The notes: generated by a model from the sequence alone, not told the origin. DNA of 64,000 nucleotides from Leifsonia sp. Leaf264 (GCF_001422325.1 NZ_LMMR01000005.1:124001-188000); one strand, 5' to 3'. Shown: positions 51,232 to 59,030, counted from the stretch's first letter. Numbers and translations: made by a program.

Positions 51232-52356
51232 TTATCTCGCGGGCGTGTCCTCTGCAGAATCCCGGCGTTTCCGGGTGCCTGCATTCTCTTCACGTCGGCG
51301 GTTGTTCACCCATGCTGTGGAGCTGCGGCCGGGTGCGGTCGCGACGATCACTGCTTCGCTGTTCAGCACCACCCACGTGTTCCTTTGAGCTCTCCCCCAC
51401 GTGTCGATGCTGAACTCGCGGCCGTCGGTGGATTGCACCAACGCGGAGGTTCCGTCGATCGCTGTGACGAGGAACGGCCCTCCGTTTTCTGCTGCGGCAG
51501 CGGAGGCTTTCAGCAGCTCCCATCGGTGCACCAGACCGCGGTCGGTCGAGAGGGCCCTCCACGATCTGATGCCAGCGCCGGCGAGGAACCATCCGGCGAC
51601 CGCGGCGATGGTGGCAGCCGCGGCGGAGGGGGAGACGACGTCGATCACCCCGACCAGTGAGAGGACGGCGCCGGCGACAGGCGCGAGTTGGGCGAGGGCT
51701 GCCCACAGCTTCAACCGCCGTTGTGCGGCGCCGATGATTCCGATGATCGCAGCGAGCACGACCAAGGTGGTGTCATCCGGTGCGGGGAGGGTCGCAACGA
51801 ACACGGATGAGCCGAGAATGACGGTTGCTGCTCCCGCGAGCACGTATCCCCTGTTCGCCCATCCGGCTGGGAAGAGTCGCTGGGTGCGGGTCGGAGGTTC
51901 AGGCATCTGAGGTGCCGCAGGTTCTGCTGCGACCGGTCGGTGCAGTGGGATGGGGGCCCACGCCGGCTGGGCTGGGCCTGTCAGCTGGGGTTCAGCGGCG
52001 GCCGGCTGACGCGACAGAGGGATCGTCGACCATGGCGACGAAGGGCGTGGGGTTGTCTCGGCTGCGGCGTCGGTTCGATCCAACCGCCATTCCGGTGCGA
52101 CCTTCACAGCGGGCGCGTGATTCGCCGGCGGTTCGACCGACTCGACAGGCGCAGCGTTCGCCTGTGCGGGGAGGATCTTCGAGTCGTAGTCGTGGCGGCG
52201 TTCTGAGTTGCTGAGGACGTCGTAAGCGAACTCGACCATGCGGGCATGCTCGTCTTCGCGGAACCCGCCCTGGCGCAGCAGGTCGCGCGCAGCGGTCAGG
52301 TCCGCGGCGGTGGCGTCACGGTGGACGCCGAGGATGTCGTACAGGGTCTCAGCCAT
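51232..52356 (-). CDS. J-like membrane protein lacking HPD, 374 aa
   Basis: The N-terminus (LYDILGVHRDATAADLTAAR, then FAYDVLSNSERRHDYD) aligns with J domains, but the stretch that would hold the HPD triad reads RQGGFREDEHAR. Without HPD, Hsp70 activation is not expected. A Pro-rich linker, membrane segments (YVLAGAATVILGSSVFVATL, TTLVVLAAIIGIIGAA, AVLSLVGVIDVVSPSAAA) and a C-terminal domain (PFLVTAIDGTSALVQSTDGR) follow. A sigma-28-like box is upstream. Confidence 0.8.
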   Translation of the reverse strand: MAETLYDILGVHRDATAADLTAARDLLRQGGFREDEHARMVEFAYDVLSNSERRHDYDSKILPAQANAAPVESVEPPANHAPAVKVAPEWRLDRTDAAAETTPRPSSPWSTIPLSRQPAAAEPQLTGPAQPAWAPIPLHRPVAAEPAAPQMPEPPTRTQRLFPAGWANRGYVLAGAATVILGSSVFVATLPAPDDTTLVVLAAIIGIIGAAQRRLKLWAALAQLAPVAGAVLSLVGVIDVVSPSAAAATIAAVAGWFLAGAGIRSWRALSTDRGLVHRWELLKASAAAAENGGPFLVTAIDGTSALVQSTDGREFSIDTWGRAQRNTWVVLNSEAVIVATAPGRSSTAWVNNRRREENAGTRKRRDSAEDTPAR

Positions 52357-52369
52357 CAGAGCCTTTCAG

Positions 52370-52398
52370 CTATCGGTGCTGGGTCACGCGTTCGTGAA
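52370..52398 (-). promoter_or_regulatory. Sigma-28-like promoter before 52356
   Basis: Minus strand TTCAC (52398-52394), 16 bp, ACCGATAG (52377-52370), 13 nt before the ATG. The -35 overlaps the end of the upstream gene. Confidence 0.45.
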
Positions 52399-53040
52399 GT
52401 AGGTCCCTGTGACGGCGATGTCAGCCTCGGCGACCACGTCGGCGACGTCAGCGACGCTGAGGATCACCTCAGCGAAAGCCAGGTGACCTGCTCCGGTGCG
52501 GCGGCCGGGGACGAGACGCGGTGCGGGCTGCCGCACTGCAGAGGAGTCCTCCTTCAGCTCGGTCAGCGACAGTCCACTCACCGGGCTGTACAGCAGGGCT
52601 GCGTACGCTTCAGCGTTGCTGTGGGCGAGCATGACAGCGTCGGCTCGGGCGACGCCGAGCGCGGCAGCAGCCACCACTGCGGAAGCGTGCGGAGTCAGGG
52701 TTGCCTCGACGACGGTGACGTCGTCCGAGTCGAACACCCCGTTCTCCTCCAGCCAGCGCACGGCGGCTTCGATGTCAGCGGTCTCCACGTTCAGGGTGAC
52801 GTCAGCGGTCCAAGTGCGGCCGAACTCCTCACGGAACTTCGGGTCGGACAGCACCGGAGCGCGAACCAGCGAAGGCACGGACAGGGCGTCGTCGGTGAGG
52901 GAGTCGATGAAACCTCCCAGCTCCGCCTCGAGCTCCAGCTCGGACGGGCGCCCCGGGAAGCTCAGCCCGATCTGCAACGTCCACCGGTCGGCGTCGACGG
53001 TTGTGCGAGCGGAAGCGGAAACGATGATGTTGGTGCTCAT
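52384..53040 (-). CDS. SIMPL/DUF541-like protein, 218 aa
   Basis: Begins MSTNIIVSASARTTVDADRW, matching the SIMPL (DUF541) family start with a beta-strand and a charged turn; ends in EVILSVADVADVVAEADIAV, also as in that family. No signal peptide is visible. ATG 53040 follows TTGGAGA. In front of the J-domain pair in one direction and divergent from the Spd-like gene. Confidence 0.65.
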   Translation of the reverse strand: MSTNIIVSASARTTVDADRWTLQIGLSFPGRPSELELEAELGGFIDSLTDDALSVPSLVRAPVLSDPKFREEFGRTWTADVTLNVETADIEAAVRWLEENGVFDSDDVTVVEATLTPHASAVVAAAALGVARADAVMLAHSNAEAYAALLYSPVSGLSLTELKEDSSAVRQPAPRLVPGRRTGAGHLAFAEVILSVADVADVVAEADIAVTGTYFTNA

Positions 53041-53105
53041 GGGGTGGTTCTCCAAGATGGGGTTCTGCGGCTGGCAGCGTCTGCTGAGCCCGGACCCTGG
53101 AAGGA

Positions 53106-53115
53106 CATGTGGCGA
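53106..53115 (-). promoter_or_regulatory. Class B motif before 53040
   Basis: Minus strand TCGCCACATG followed by TCCTTCC, 65 nt before the start. Confidence 0.5.
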
Positions 53116-53160
53116 AGCGCGGCCGGGCCGCGACCCCGGAACTGTGCAGAAGCGCCGACA

Positions 53161-53170
53161 TCCGCGCATG
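53161..53170 (+). promoter_or_regulatory. Class A motif before 53179
   Basis: TCCGCGCATG on the plus strand; CATG is followed by 8 nt (GAGGAGGT, a full ribosome site) and then the ATG. GAAGCG lies 7 bp upstream of CCGC. Confidence 0.6.
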
Positions 53171-53178
53171 GAGGAGGT

Positions 53179-54099
53179 ATGCACGACTCCGCCGACCCCA
53201 CGCTCACCCTCCAGCAGGAGACCGGACGACCTTCAGACAGGTTGGTCCGGTGGCTGCTGTGGCCGGTCGCGCTCACCCTCGTCGTCATCATCGCGAACGC
53301 GTTCGTGATCTCGTTCCAGTCCCAGGTTGACCTGGCGATCCTCGCCCGCATCCACAAGGACGTCGCCTTCGGCTGGCCGATCATCGTGGACGGCACCATC
53401 GTCGTGTCCACGTTCGCGGCGTTCATGCTGCACCGCCACGGCGTCCGGGTGTCCTGGTACCCGTGGGCGATCCTGATCCTGTTCGGGGCCGTGTCCATTT
53501 GGGCGAACGGCATCCACGCCACCGGAGCGGACGTGTCCCTGCCGGAGCTGTTCCTCGTCGGCGCCGTCCCCGCGGTCGGCATCCTGCTGTCCGTCCACCT
53601 GTTCGTGATCGTCATCGCACACCACAACCGGCCCGACCCGGTCCGGCCGCAGAAGGCGTCACCCGCCGCCGAGCTGCCTGCCGCGGCCGCTCCGGCGCAC
53701 CGCGCCCCGCAGGCTGTCGTCACCGACGCAGCATTCACAGACGCGGCCGTCACTGAGCTTCCCAAACCTCCCCGTCCAGTCGCCGTGGAGCTGCCTGCCG
53801 CGCCGGCGCCGGAACTGGCTGCCAGCAACGCACACCCAACCTGGGTGCCCGAGACGGTCCTCCCGAAAGCTGCACCGTCTCCGCAGCCTGCCTCGAAGCC
53901 GGCTCCGAAGGAGACGAAGAAGGCTGCAGCCCCTCGCACCACCACGAAGCCGATGACCCGCGCTGAAGCTGGCGCGAAAGTCCGGGAGCTCGAAACCGCA
54001 GGGACCCAGGTCACCGCGGATGACATCAGCTCCTGGATGAACGTGTCACCGGCTCGTGCCGCAACGATCCTCACTCAGATCCGGCAGGAAGCCGTCTGA
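53179..54099 (+). CDS. DUF2637/Spd-like membrane protein
   Basis: A 306-residue protein. Four hydrophobic segments within about residues 25-150 (WLLWPVALTLVVIIANAFVI; IIVDGTIVVSTFAAFMLH; WAILILFGAVSIWANGIHA; FLVGAVPAVGILLSVHLFVI), then a long Pro/Ala linker and a C-terminal helix-turn-helix-like region (TADDISSWMNVSPARAATIL). DUF2637 proteins are typical of actinobacterial conjugative plasmids, where Spd proteins affect plasmid spread. This is the strongest pointer to a plasmid. Confidence 0.75.
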   Translation: MHDSADPTLTLQQETGRPSDRLVRWLLWPVALTLVVIIANAFVISFQSQVDLAILARIHKDVAFGWPIIVDGTIVVSTFAAFMLHRHGVRVSWYPWAILILFGAVSIWANGIHATGADVSLPELFLVGAVPAVGILLSVHLFVIVIAHHNRPDPVRPQKASPAAELPAAAAPAHRAPQAVVTDAAFTDAAVTELPKPPRPVAVELPAAPAPELAASNAHPTWVPETVLPKAAPSPQPASKPAPKETKKAAAPRTTTKPMTRAEAGAKVRELETAGTQVTADDISSWMNVSPARAATILTQIRQEAV

Positions 54100-54143
54100 A
54101 CCGCCCCGAGGAGCAGGACGCTCGCTCGACAGAAGGGCTGACC

Positions 54144-55022
54144 TTGTCAGATCCCCGCACCACACCTGCACACCAGAAGACCTCGTCGTACCACCCGACC
54201 GGAGGCTGGAACGAGAAACGAACACACTCGGACGGCCACTCCTACTGGCGTGACGGGAAGCTGCACCGGGAGGACGGCTACGCCGTCGACCGCCGCAGCA
54301 ACCGGCAGGTGTGGATCGGCGGGAAGCTGATCCCCGCACCGGAGACGAAGCAGGATGTTCGGCTGACCTTCACCGGTGTCACGAAAGCCGGGTACCTCCA
54401 CTGGGAGGACCAGGACGGCATGATCCGCGTCCGGGCCCACCTGAACGCCCGCAACGCCTACGAGATGCGCTACTTCGACGTCGAAGGTGAGCCGGAGCCG
54501 CACTGGGCCGGCGGATACACCCTCGTCGTCCACTACGACGACGGTGAGCGACGCTACTTCCGTCAGGACTACGACCACGGCGTCCCGAAGCTGCACCGGC
54601 TCGACGGGCCAGCCATCCAGCTTCCCGTCACCACCAGGAACCACGCCGCGAAGTCGAAATGGCTGGAAGACGGGCAACGAGTTGACGGCCCTGTCGAGCT
54701 GTTCATCCGTCACCGGATGAAGATGAAGGCGCAGCCGGATGACTGGTCGCCGCCGGTGATCACGGACCGTGAAGCTGCCCGACTCCGCGCTGTGGTGATC
54801 GCCGACCCGGAGTCGCCGATCGCACTGGATGTGGCGTTCACCTACTCGAACGAGTACTCAGAAGCGATCTGCCACATCGATGGGCTCCCCGCCCCGCAGC
54901 ATCACAGTGTCGCCGATGAAGCCGCCGCCTGGCTGGCCGCCCTCACCGGAGAAGACGACGATGACACAGCGGGCGATGAGTTCATCACCGGCCCGGACGA
55001 CACGGACGAAACCGGGAACTGA
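54144..55022 (+). CDS. MORN-like repeat protein, 292 aa
   Basis: TTG at 54144 after AAGGG. Repeats with the pattern YWRDGKLHREDGYAVDRRSN, RRYFRQDYDHGVPKLHRLDG, SKWLEDGQRVDGPVEL resemble the 'G.LHR.DGPA' MORN-like repeats of phage and plasmid proteins. The C-terminal half is acidic (TGEDDDDTAGDEFITGPDDT). Function unknown; no catalytic residues recognised. Confidence 0.6.
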   Translation: MSDPRTTPAHQKTSSYHPTGGWNEKRTHSDGHSYWRDGKLHREDGYAVDRRSNRQVWIGGKLIPAPETKQDVRLTFTGVTKAGYLHWEDQDGMIRVRAHLNARNAYEMRYFDVEGEPEPHWAGGYTLVVHYDDGERRYFRQDYDHGVPKLHRLDGPAIQLPVTTRNHAAKSKWLEDGQRVDGPVELFIRHRMKMKAQPDDWSPPVITDREAARLRAVVIADPESPIALDVAFTYSNEYSEAICHIDGLPAPQHHSVADEAAAWLAALTGEDDDDTAGDEFITGPDDTDETGN

Positions 55023-55093
55023 ACCCCGCACAGCTCAAGCTAAACTCACATGCCCCGACAAGCCTGCCGGGGCCGTAACCCCCTGGAGAAGAC

Positions 55094-55219
55094 ATGACAC
55101 GCGACAGGTACGAACCCCTCCTCGACGTCGCGCCGGAGCGGGAATACGAAGAGCAGATGCGGCTCTGGCAGGAACTTGCCGGACCGCCCGCCGAAGAGAC
55201 CATCAGAGAAGACCAGTAA
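55094..55219 (+). CDS. Small acidic protein, 41 aa
   Basis: A 41-residue frame (MTRDRYEPLLDVAPEREYEE ... LAGPPAEETIREDQ) with GGAG at the right distance from ATG 55094. Strong third-position GC and a terminator 14 nt after the stop support it. Too small to assign a fold. Confidence 0.55.
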   Translation: MTRDRYEPLLDVAPEREYEEQMRLWQELAGPPAEETIREDQ

Positions 55220-55232
55220 CCAGAGACGGCAG

Positions 55233-55261
55233 AAGCCGGCACCCCAGGCGGGTGCCGGCTT
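55233..55261 (+). terminator. Terminator after small ORF
   Basis: 12-bp perfect stem AAGCCGGCACCC / GGGTGCCGGCTT followed by TCTC. Confidence 0.8.
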
Positions 55262-55305
55262 TCTCATGCCTTCACGAGGTTTGCTCGCGGGAGCTCAGAT
55301 GATGC

Positions 55306-55623
55306 TCACCAGTCCGCTGATACGTCCCCGCCGCTGAAGTAGTCACCGACGCGGGCGCCGTCGTAGGTGTGCTCGCTGACGATCACCCAGCCGTCCTTGC
55401 CGCCCCGGGTGATGTCGAGGCGGTATTCGTCGTCGACGTAGTTGGTGAGCGGCATCGTCACGCTGCAGTTGCCTTTGCTGTCGTAGGCGGCACATGTGGT
55501 CGACACGTACGTGTACGCCGGTTCGTAGTGCTTCCCGGTGATGGTCCCGGAGGAGATCGGGGAGCAGGCGGCGAGGGCCGCGACGGCCAGGGCAGATGCG
55601 ACGACGGTGAGGATCTTCTTCAT
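55306..55623 (-). CDS. Lipoprotein, 105 aa
   Basis: MKKILTVVASALAVAALAAC gives a signal peptide and lipobox (LAAC). The mature part (SVTMPLTNYVDDEYRLDITR, then DGWVIVSEHTYDG) shares the pattern of the adjacent 55671 protein (YRLDVDF...RGWVYVTETVW). ATG 55623 is 8 nt from a class A motif. Confidence 0.7.
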   Translation of the reverse strand: MKKILTVVASALAVAALAACSPISSGTITGKHYEPAYTYVSTTCAAYDSKGNCSVTMPLTNYVDDEYRLDITRGGKDGWVIVSEHTYDGARVGDYFSGGDVSADW

Positions 55624-55631
55624 GCCTCCCT

Positions 55632-55641
55632 CATGTGCGGA
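55632..55641 (-). promoter_or_regulatory. Class A motif before 55623
   Basis: TCCGCACATG with CATG 8 nt before the ATG; the 8 nt (AGGGAGGC) include a ribosome site. Confidence 0.6.
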
Positions 55642-55670
55642 CCGGAGCTGTCCTGCGACGAGAGAGGGGG

Positions 55671-55925
55671 CTAGTCGATGATGTCGCCGACGTTGGCGAA
55701 GTGCCACACCGTCTCGGTGACGTACACCCAGCCGCGGCGGCCGTGGAAGTCGACGTCGAGGCGGTACTTCGGGCGGCGGGTGCCGTTGAACTCCACCACC
55801 TTCGTCAGGATCCGGCCGCGGCGTGTGCGAGGTGCGTGGAAGACGGTGTGAAACGCGCCGGCGATGAAGGTGATCGAAACGGCTGCGACCAAGGCTGTAA
55901 CGGTGTTCTGGCGTGGGGTGCTCAT
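55671..55925 (-). CDS. Signal-anchored small protein, 84 aa
   Basis: MSTPRQNTVTALVAAVSITFIAG-type signal/anchor, then PKYRLDVDFHGRRGWVYVTE, which aligns with the mature part of the 55306 lipoprotein. The two are tandem paralogues with one anchored through lipid and one through a helix. ATG 55925 is 10 nt from a class B motif. Confidence 0.6.
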   Translation of the reverse strand: MSTPRQNTVTALVAAVSITFIAGAFHTVFHAPRTRRGRILTKVVEFNGTRRPKYRLDVDFHGRRGWVYVTETVWHFANVGDIID

Positions 55926-55935
55926 GCTGTCAAGA

Positions 55936-55945
55936 CATGTGGCGT
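55936..55945 (-). promoter_or_regulatory. Class B motif before 55925
   Basis: Minus strand ACGCCACATG, followed by TCTTGACAGC and the ATG, a spacing of 10 nt. Confidence 0.55.
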
Positions 55946-55946
55946 T

Positions 55947-56237
55947 TCACGCTGCGCGGCGGCGGTGCTGTGAGTACCGGACCGGCTTCCGAGGCTGCAT
56001 CCACGCCTGAACGACGGGGCCGCGGACGTACGCCTGCTCCTCGACTGCGCGGATACCGGTGACGATCGATGACAGGGTGATCACCCCGGTGGCTTCCACC
56101 TTCAGGGTGGTCTCCTCATCCCATGCGTCGTCCGTCTTCCGAGCTGCCTGCGTCGCAGGGTCGCCGAGATGCTCGGCGATGTCCTTGTCGGACCAGCCGC
56201 GAACCCAGAGACGGGATCGGGTGACGGTGGCGTGCAT
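55947..56237 (-). CDS. Hypothetical protein, 96 aa
   Basis: Unknown. Starts MHATVTRSRLWVRGWSDKDI after AAGGAG. Has GWSDKDIAEHLGDP, which resembles a helix-turn-helix start, and TLKVEATGVITLSSIVTGIR. A small regulator is possible; not firm. ATG 56237 was selected over earlier in-frame ATGs because of the ribosome site. Confidence 0.5.
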   Translation of the reverse strand: MHATVTRSRLWVRGWSDKDIAEHLGDPATQAARKTDDAWDEETTLKVEATGVITLSSIVTGIRAVEEQAYVRGPVVQAWMQPRKPVRYSQHRRRAA

Positions 56238-56267
56238 GGGTGGGTTCTCCTTGTGTGTCATCACCTC

Positions 56268-56277
56268 CATGTGCGGT
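56268..56277 (-). promoter_or_regulatory. Class A motif before 56237
   Basis: Minus strand ACCGCACATG with GAACGG 7 bp upstream of CCGC. Confidence 0.5.
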
Positions 56278-56363
56278 CTGACGCCGTTCTGTTCCAGCAC
56301 CCGTGTCTGCCACCGCCGATACGATCGAGCCGGCACCCCGCCACCAACCGGAAGGCTTCAGCT

Positions 56364-56744
56364 GTGACTTCGATCAACGACACCATGCGCCGCTTCACCG
56401 AAGGCCTCCTCGAGGACGCGATGGAGGACGCCAGGCAGAAGGTTCGGGACGACCGGGATGACCGGAAGCTGCGGAAGAAGGTGGAGCGTGAGGTGGAGTT
56501 CATGGTGTTCCACATGTTCTCCGCCGCCGCGATCGGCCGAGCCGCCGGGCAGGTGGGTGGCGGCCGCCGGCAAGCTGTCGGGGTCCTCCTCGCCGCGCTC
56601 GGAGCGGATCCGATTCCGGGCGCACCCCGCGACCAGGTGTGCGGGGAGTGCGGCCGCGACGACGTTGTGGGGCTCGCCGGGTTCGACACCCGACCGCAGA
56701 AGACGATCTGCCAGGACTGCGGAGCGGTGGACGTGAAGCCGTAA
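56364..56744 (+). CDS. Zinc-ribbon protein, 126 aa
   Basis: GTG at 56364 after GGAAGG. A coiled-coil N-terminal half (RRFTEGLLEDAMEDARQKVR) leads to a hydrophobic turn and a C-terminal zinc ribbon CGECG...CQDCG. Looks like a small nucleic-acid or protein-binding adaptor. Unknown. Confidence 0.6.
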   Translation: MTSINDTMRRFTEGLLEDAMEDARQKVRDDRDDRKLRKKVEREVEFMVFHMFSAAAIGRAAGQVGGGRRQAVGVLLAALGADPIPGAPRDQVCGECGRDDVVGLAGFDTRPQKTICQDCGAVDVKP

Positions 56745-56781
56745 GCCTGCGGTGGAAGGCGCGAGCCGGCGGGCAAACGAA

Positions 56782-56824
56782 AAGGCGGCTGCCGCACGGG
56801 TGTGAACCCGGCAGCAGCCGCCTT
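56782..56824. terminator. Bidirectional terminator
   Basis: AAGGCGGCTGC / GCAGCCGCCTT stem between the convergent zinc-ribbon and SPFH genes. Confidence 0.7.
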
Positions 56825-56838
56825 CGTGTTGAGCTGAA

Positions 56839-58281
56839 CTACTCGGCCGTGTTGCCGACCTTCACGTCGATGGACGCGGGAAGCTCCACCTTCGGGAGGG
56901 TGACGGTGGCGGCTGCGGAGTGACCGGCAGCCTTGCCGGCTGCGGTTCCGCCGATGACGGAGCCGAGCAGGTCCTTCAGGCCGATGCCCATGGTGGAGGA
57001 CAGCATCGAGTCGACCTCGGTCATGCCGGACACGACGTTCTTCGCCAGCTGACCGGCGCCGTCGGTGGAGATGACGGTGAGGTTGTCGATGTTGGACATC
57101 GGAGCGGCGAGCTCACGGGCGATCAGCGGGAGCGCCTCGATGACCTTCAGCTGGAGCAGCGCCTCGGACTGCTGGGCGACAGCCTCAGCTGCAGCCTTCG
57201 TCGACTCGGCCTCAGCCTGACCCTTCGCGTAGATGGCCTTCGCCTCAGCCTCACCCTCAGCCTCAAGGGCTGCAGCGGCAGCCATGCGGGAGTCGCGCTC
57301 AGCGTGGGCGGCGATGAGGTTCTCGTCAGCCTTCGCCTGGGCGATCTTCGTCACACGGTACGCCTCAGCGTCAGCGACGGCGCGGACCTCGGACTCCAGC
57401 TCAGCGGCACGCAGCGAAGCGCGCTTTTGGGCGGTGATCTCCTGCTGGGCGACGACGGCCTGCTGCGACTGCGCCTCGGCGAGCGGGCGAGCGGCTGCAG
57501 CCTCAGCGGCAGCCTTGTCGGTTGCCTTCTGCAGGTCAGCCTTGCGGAGAGCGAGGGCGTTCTCAGCCTCGGCGATGGACTGCTCAGCGGAGACGGCAGC
57601 CTCGCGGGCCTCCTTCTTCGCGATCGACTCGGCGATCTCGGCGGTCTTGCGGACCTTCGCCTGCTCGGCGCGGCCGAGGTCCTCGATGTAGCCGTTGTTG
57701 TCGCTGATGCCCTTGATCTCGAACGAGTCGACGTCCAGGCCCTGGTTCTCCAGCGACTGGCGGGCGATGTCGAGCACCGCAGCGGACAGCTCGTCACGCT
57801 TCGTGATGATGGTGAGGACGTCGGTGGCGCCGACGGACGAGCGAAGCGAACCGGACAGCACCTCCAGGGCGAACCCGTCGATGTTCTTGTCCTGGCCGAG
57901 GAAGCGCTGCGCGGCGGCGCGGATCGCGGTCTCGGTGGATCCGACCTTGACGATGGCGACAGCGTCGACGTTCATCGTGATGCCGTTGTTCGTCTGAGCT
58001 ACCGCCTGGATGTCGATCGCGCGGGAGCGGAGGGAGATCTTGTGCGCCTTCTGGAAGAACGGCATGATCCAGACGCCCTGGCCGTGGACGACACGCTGGC
58101 CGGACTGCTCCGCCTCGATGCCGTTGACGAGCTTGCGCTTGGAGCGCTTGCCGGTGACGACGATCGCCTCGTCGGGCGAGACGTTGCGGTACAGGACCTT
58201 GGCGTAGATGAAGATGATGACGCCGATGACGACAAGGGCGAAGATGATGCCGAAAGCGGGGCCGAACAGGAAGTCGAGCAA
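56839..58281 (-). CDS. SPFH/flotillin-like membrane protein
   Basis: A 480-residue protein. N-terminal membrane helix (FGIIFALVVIGVIIFIYAK), an SPFH/PHB domain (SPDEAIVVTGK, VVHGQGVWIMPFFQKAH, RAIDIQAVAQTN), a long Ala/Glu coiled coil (AEAENALALRKADLQKATDK onward) and a Gly-rich C-terminus. Flotillins organise membrane microdomains and scaffold membrane complexes. The TTG start follows AAAGGAG. It has tandem class A and class B motifs upstream. Confidence 0.9.
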   Translation of the reverse strand: MLDFLFGPAFGIIFALVVIGVIIFIYAKVLYRNVSPDEAIVVTGKRSKRKLVNGIEAEQSGQRVVHGQGVWIMPFFQKAHKISLRSRAIDIQAVAQTNNGITMNVDAVAIVKVGSTETAIRAAAQRFLGQDKNIDGFALEVLSGSLRSSVGATDVLTIITKRDELSAAVLDIARQSLENQGLDVDSFEIKGISDNNGYIEDLGRAEQAKVRKTAEIAESIAKKEAREAAVSAEQSIAEAENALALRKADLQKATDKAAAEAAAARPLAEAQSQQAVVAQQEITAQKRASLRAAELESEVRAVADAEAYRVTKIAQAKADENLIAAHAERDSRMAAAAALEAEGEAEAKAIYAKGQAEAESTKAAAEAVAQQSEALLQLKVIEALPLIARELAAPMSNIDNLTVISTDGAGQLAKNVVSGMTEVDSMLSSTMGIGLKDLLGSVIGGTAAGKAAGHSAAATVTLPKVELPASIDVKVGNTAE

Positions 58282-58346
58282 GCGACTTCTCCTTTCAAGA
58301 GGGAACGTGCGAGTGGGTCACACCGGGCGGTGTGGCATGCGGGTGG

Positions 58347-58356
58347 CATGTGGCGG
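58347..58356 (-). promoter_or_regulatory. Class B motif before 58281
   Basis: CCGCCACATG on the minus strand, directly downstream (6 bp) of a class A copy; the only tandem pair. Confidence 0.5.
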
Positions 58357-58362
58357 TACCTT

Positions 58363-58372
58363 CATGTGCGGC
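58363..58372 (-). promoter_or_regulatory. Class A motif before 58281
   Basis: Minus strand GCCGCACATG with GAATCC 8 bp upstream of CCGC. Confidence 0.55.
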
Positions 58373-58468
58373 ATCCGGTGGATTCGCTGGCGTGAGCCTC
58401 CGACGGCCGGGGCGCGCGAAAATCTCTAGTTGGGTGCTGCGAAAATCCCAGGTAGCGAGCTGGGAAGC

Positions 58469-59002
58469 CTAGCTCGACGTCGTGGGTTCCAGTCCGCGCG
58501 CTCCGCGGAGCTCGGCGAGTTCCGCCTCGAGCTCAGCAACACGGGTTTCAGCGGCGATCGCTCGCCCTTCCGCTTCCAGTCGCGCTGCGTGCGGAGTGAT
58601 GCCGGTCTTCCGCTGGACGGTGAAGGTGTACAGGGACTCATCGTCCGGGTAGATGATGTCGGTTTCGACGTAGTTGGTGCCGCCGACGATCCTGAACCAG
58701 CGGTGGATGAGCTCCGCGAGGACGAGGGTGGCGCCTTGGGTGTCTTCGAGGGTGACTTCGATCTCCCCGTCCCTGATCGACTGGCGATGCAGGATCATGT
58801 CCTCACGGCTGATCTGGTTCGCCTTCCGGCGGCCGGTGACGATGGGTCCAAACCCACCCTCCGGGGCGATGACTCGGATGGTGTCGCCGTCGGCGGCCAT
58901 CATCGTCTCGCCGGTGCCATAGATGCGTTCGATGGCGCGGCCGATCTCCTCCATCGCAGTCATCGGCATGGGGAGGCTGAATGCGGCTACGGGCTTGCCC
59001 AT
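58469..59002 (-). CDS. Hypothetical protein, 177 aa
   Basis: Unknown. ATG at 59002 (MGKPVAAFSLPMPMTAMEEI) follows GGAAAG. The central segment (EIEVTLEDTQGATLVLAELI) looks beta-rich, the C-terminus is coiled (ETRVAELEAELAELR). The same frame is also open back to the ATG of the class B motif at 59059 through the poly-C tract, which would add a Pro-rich extension. Confidence 0.55.
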   Translation of the reverse strand: MGKPVAAFSLPMPMTAMEEIGRAIERIYGTGETMMAADGDTIRVIAPEGGFGPIVTGRRKANQISREDMILHRQSIRDGEIEVTLEDTQGATLVLAELIHRWFRIVGGTNYVETDIIYPDDESLYTFTVQRKTGITPHAARLEAEGRAIAAETRVAELEAELAELRGARGLEPTTSS

Positions 59003-59030
59003 CTCTGCTTTCCAATCGGTTCGGTGTGGC

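Noticed and set aside
56315-56322. GCCGATAC before the zinc-ribbon gene as a sigma-28 promoter
   Set aside because: The spacer has no match to the -35 seen elsewhere; a normal TACGAT -10 overlaps it, so it is unconvincing.
56920-58395. 491-codon plus-strand frame across the SPFH gene
   Set aside because: Low-complexity Leu/Gly/Arg sequence opposite the coiled coil; a mirror of the Ala/Glu repeats on the other strand.
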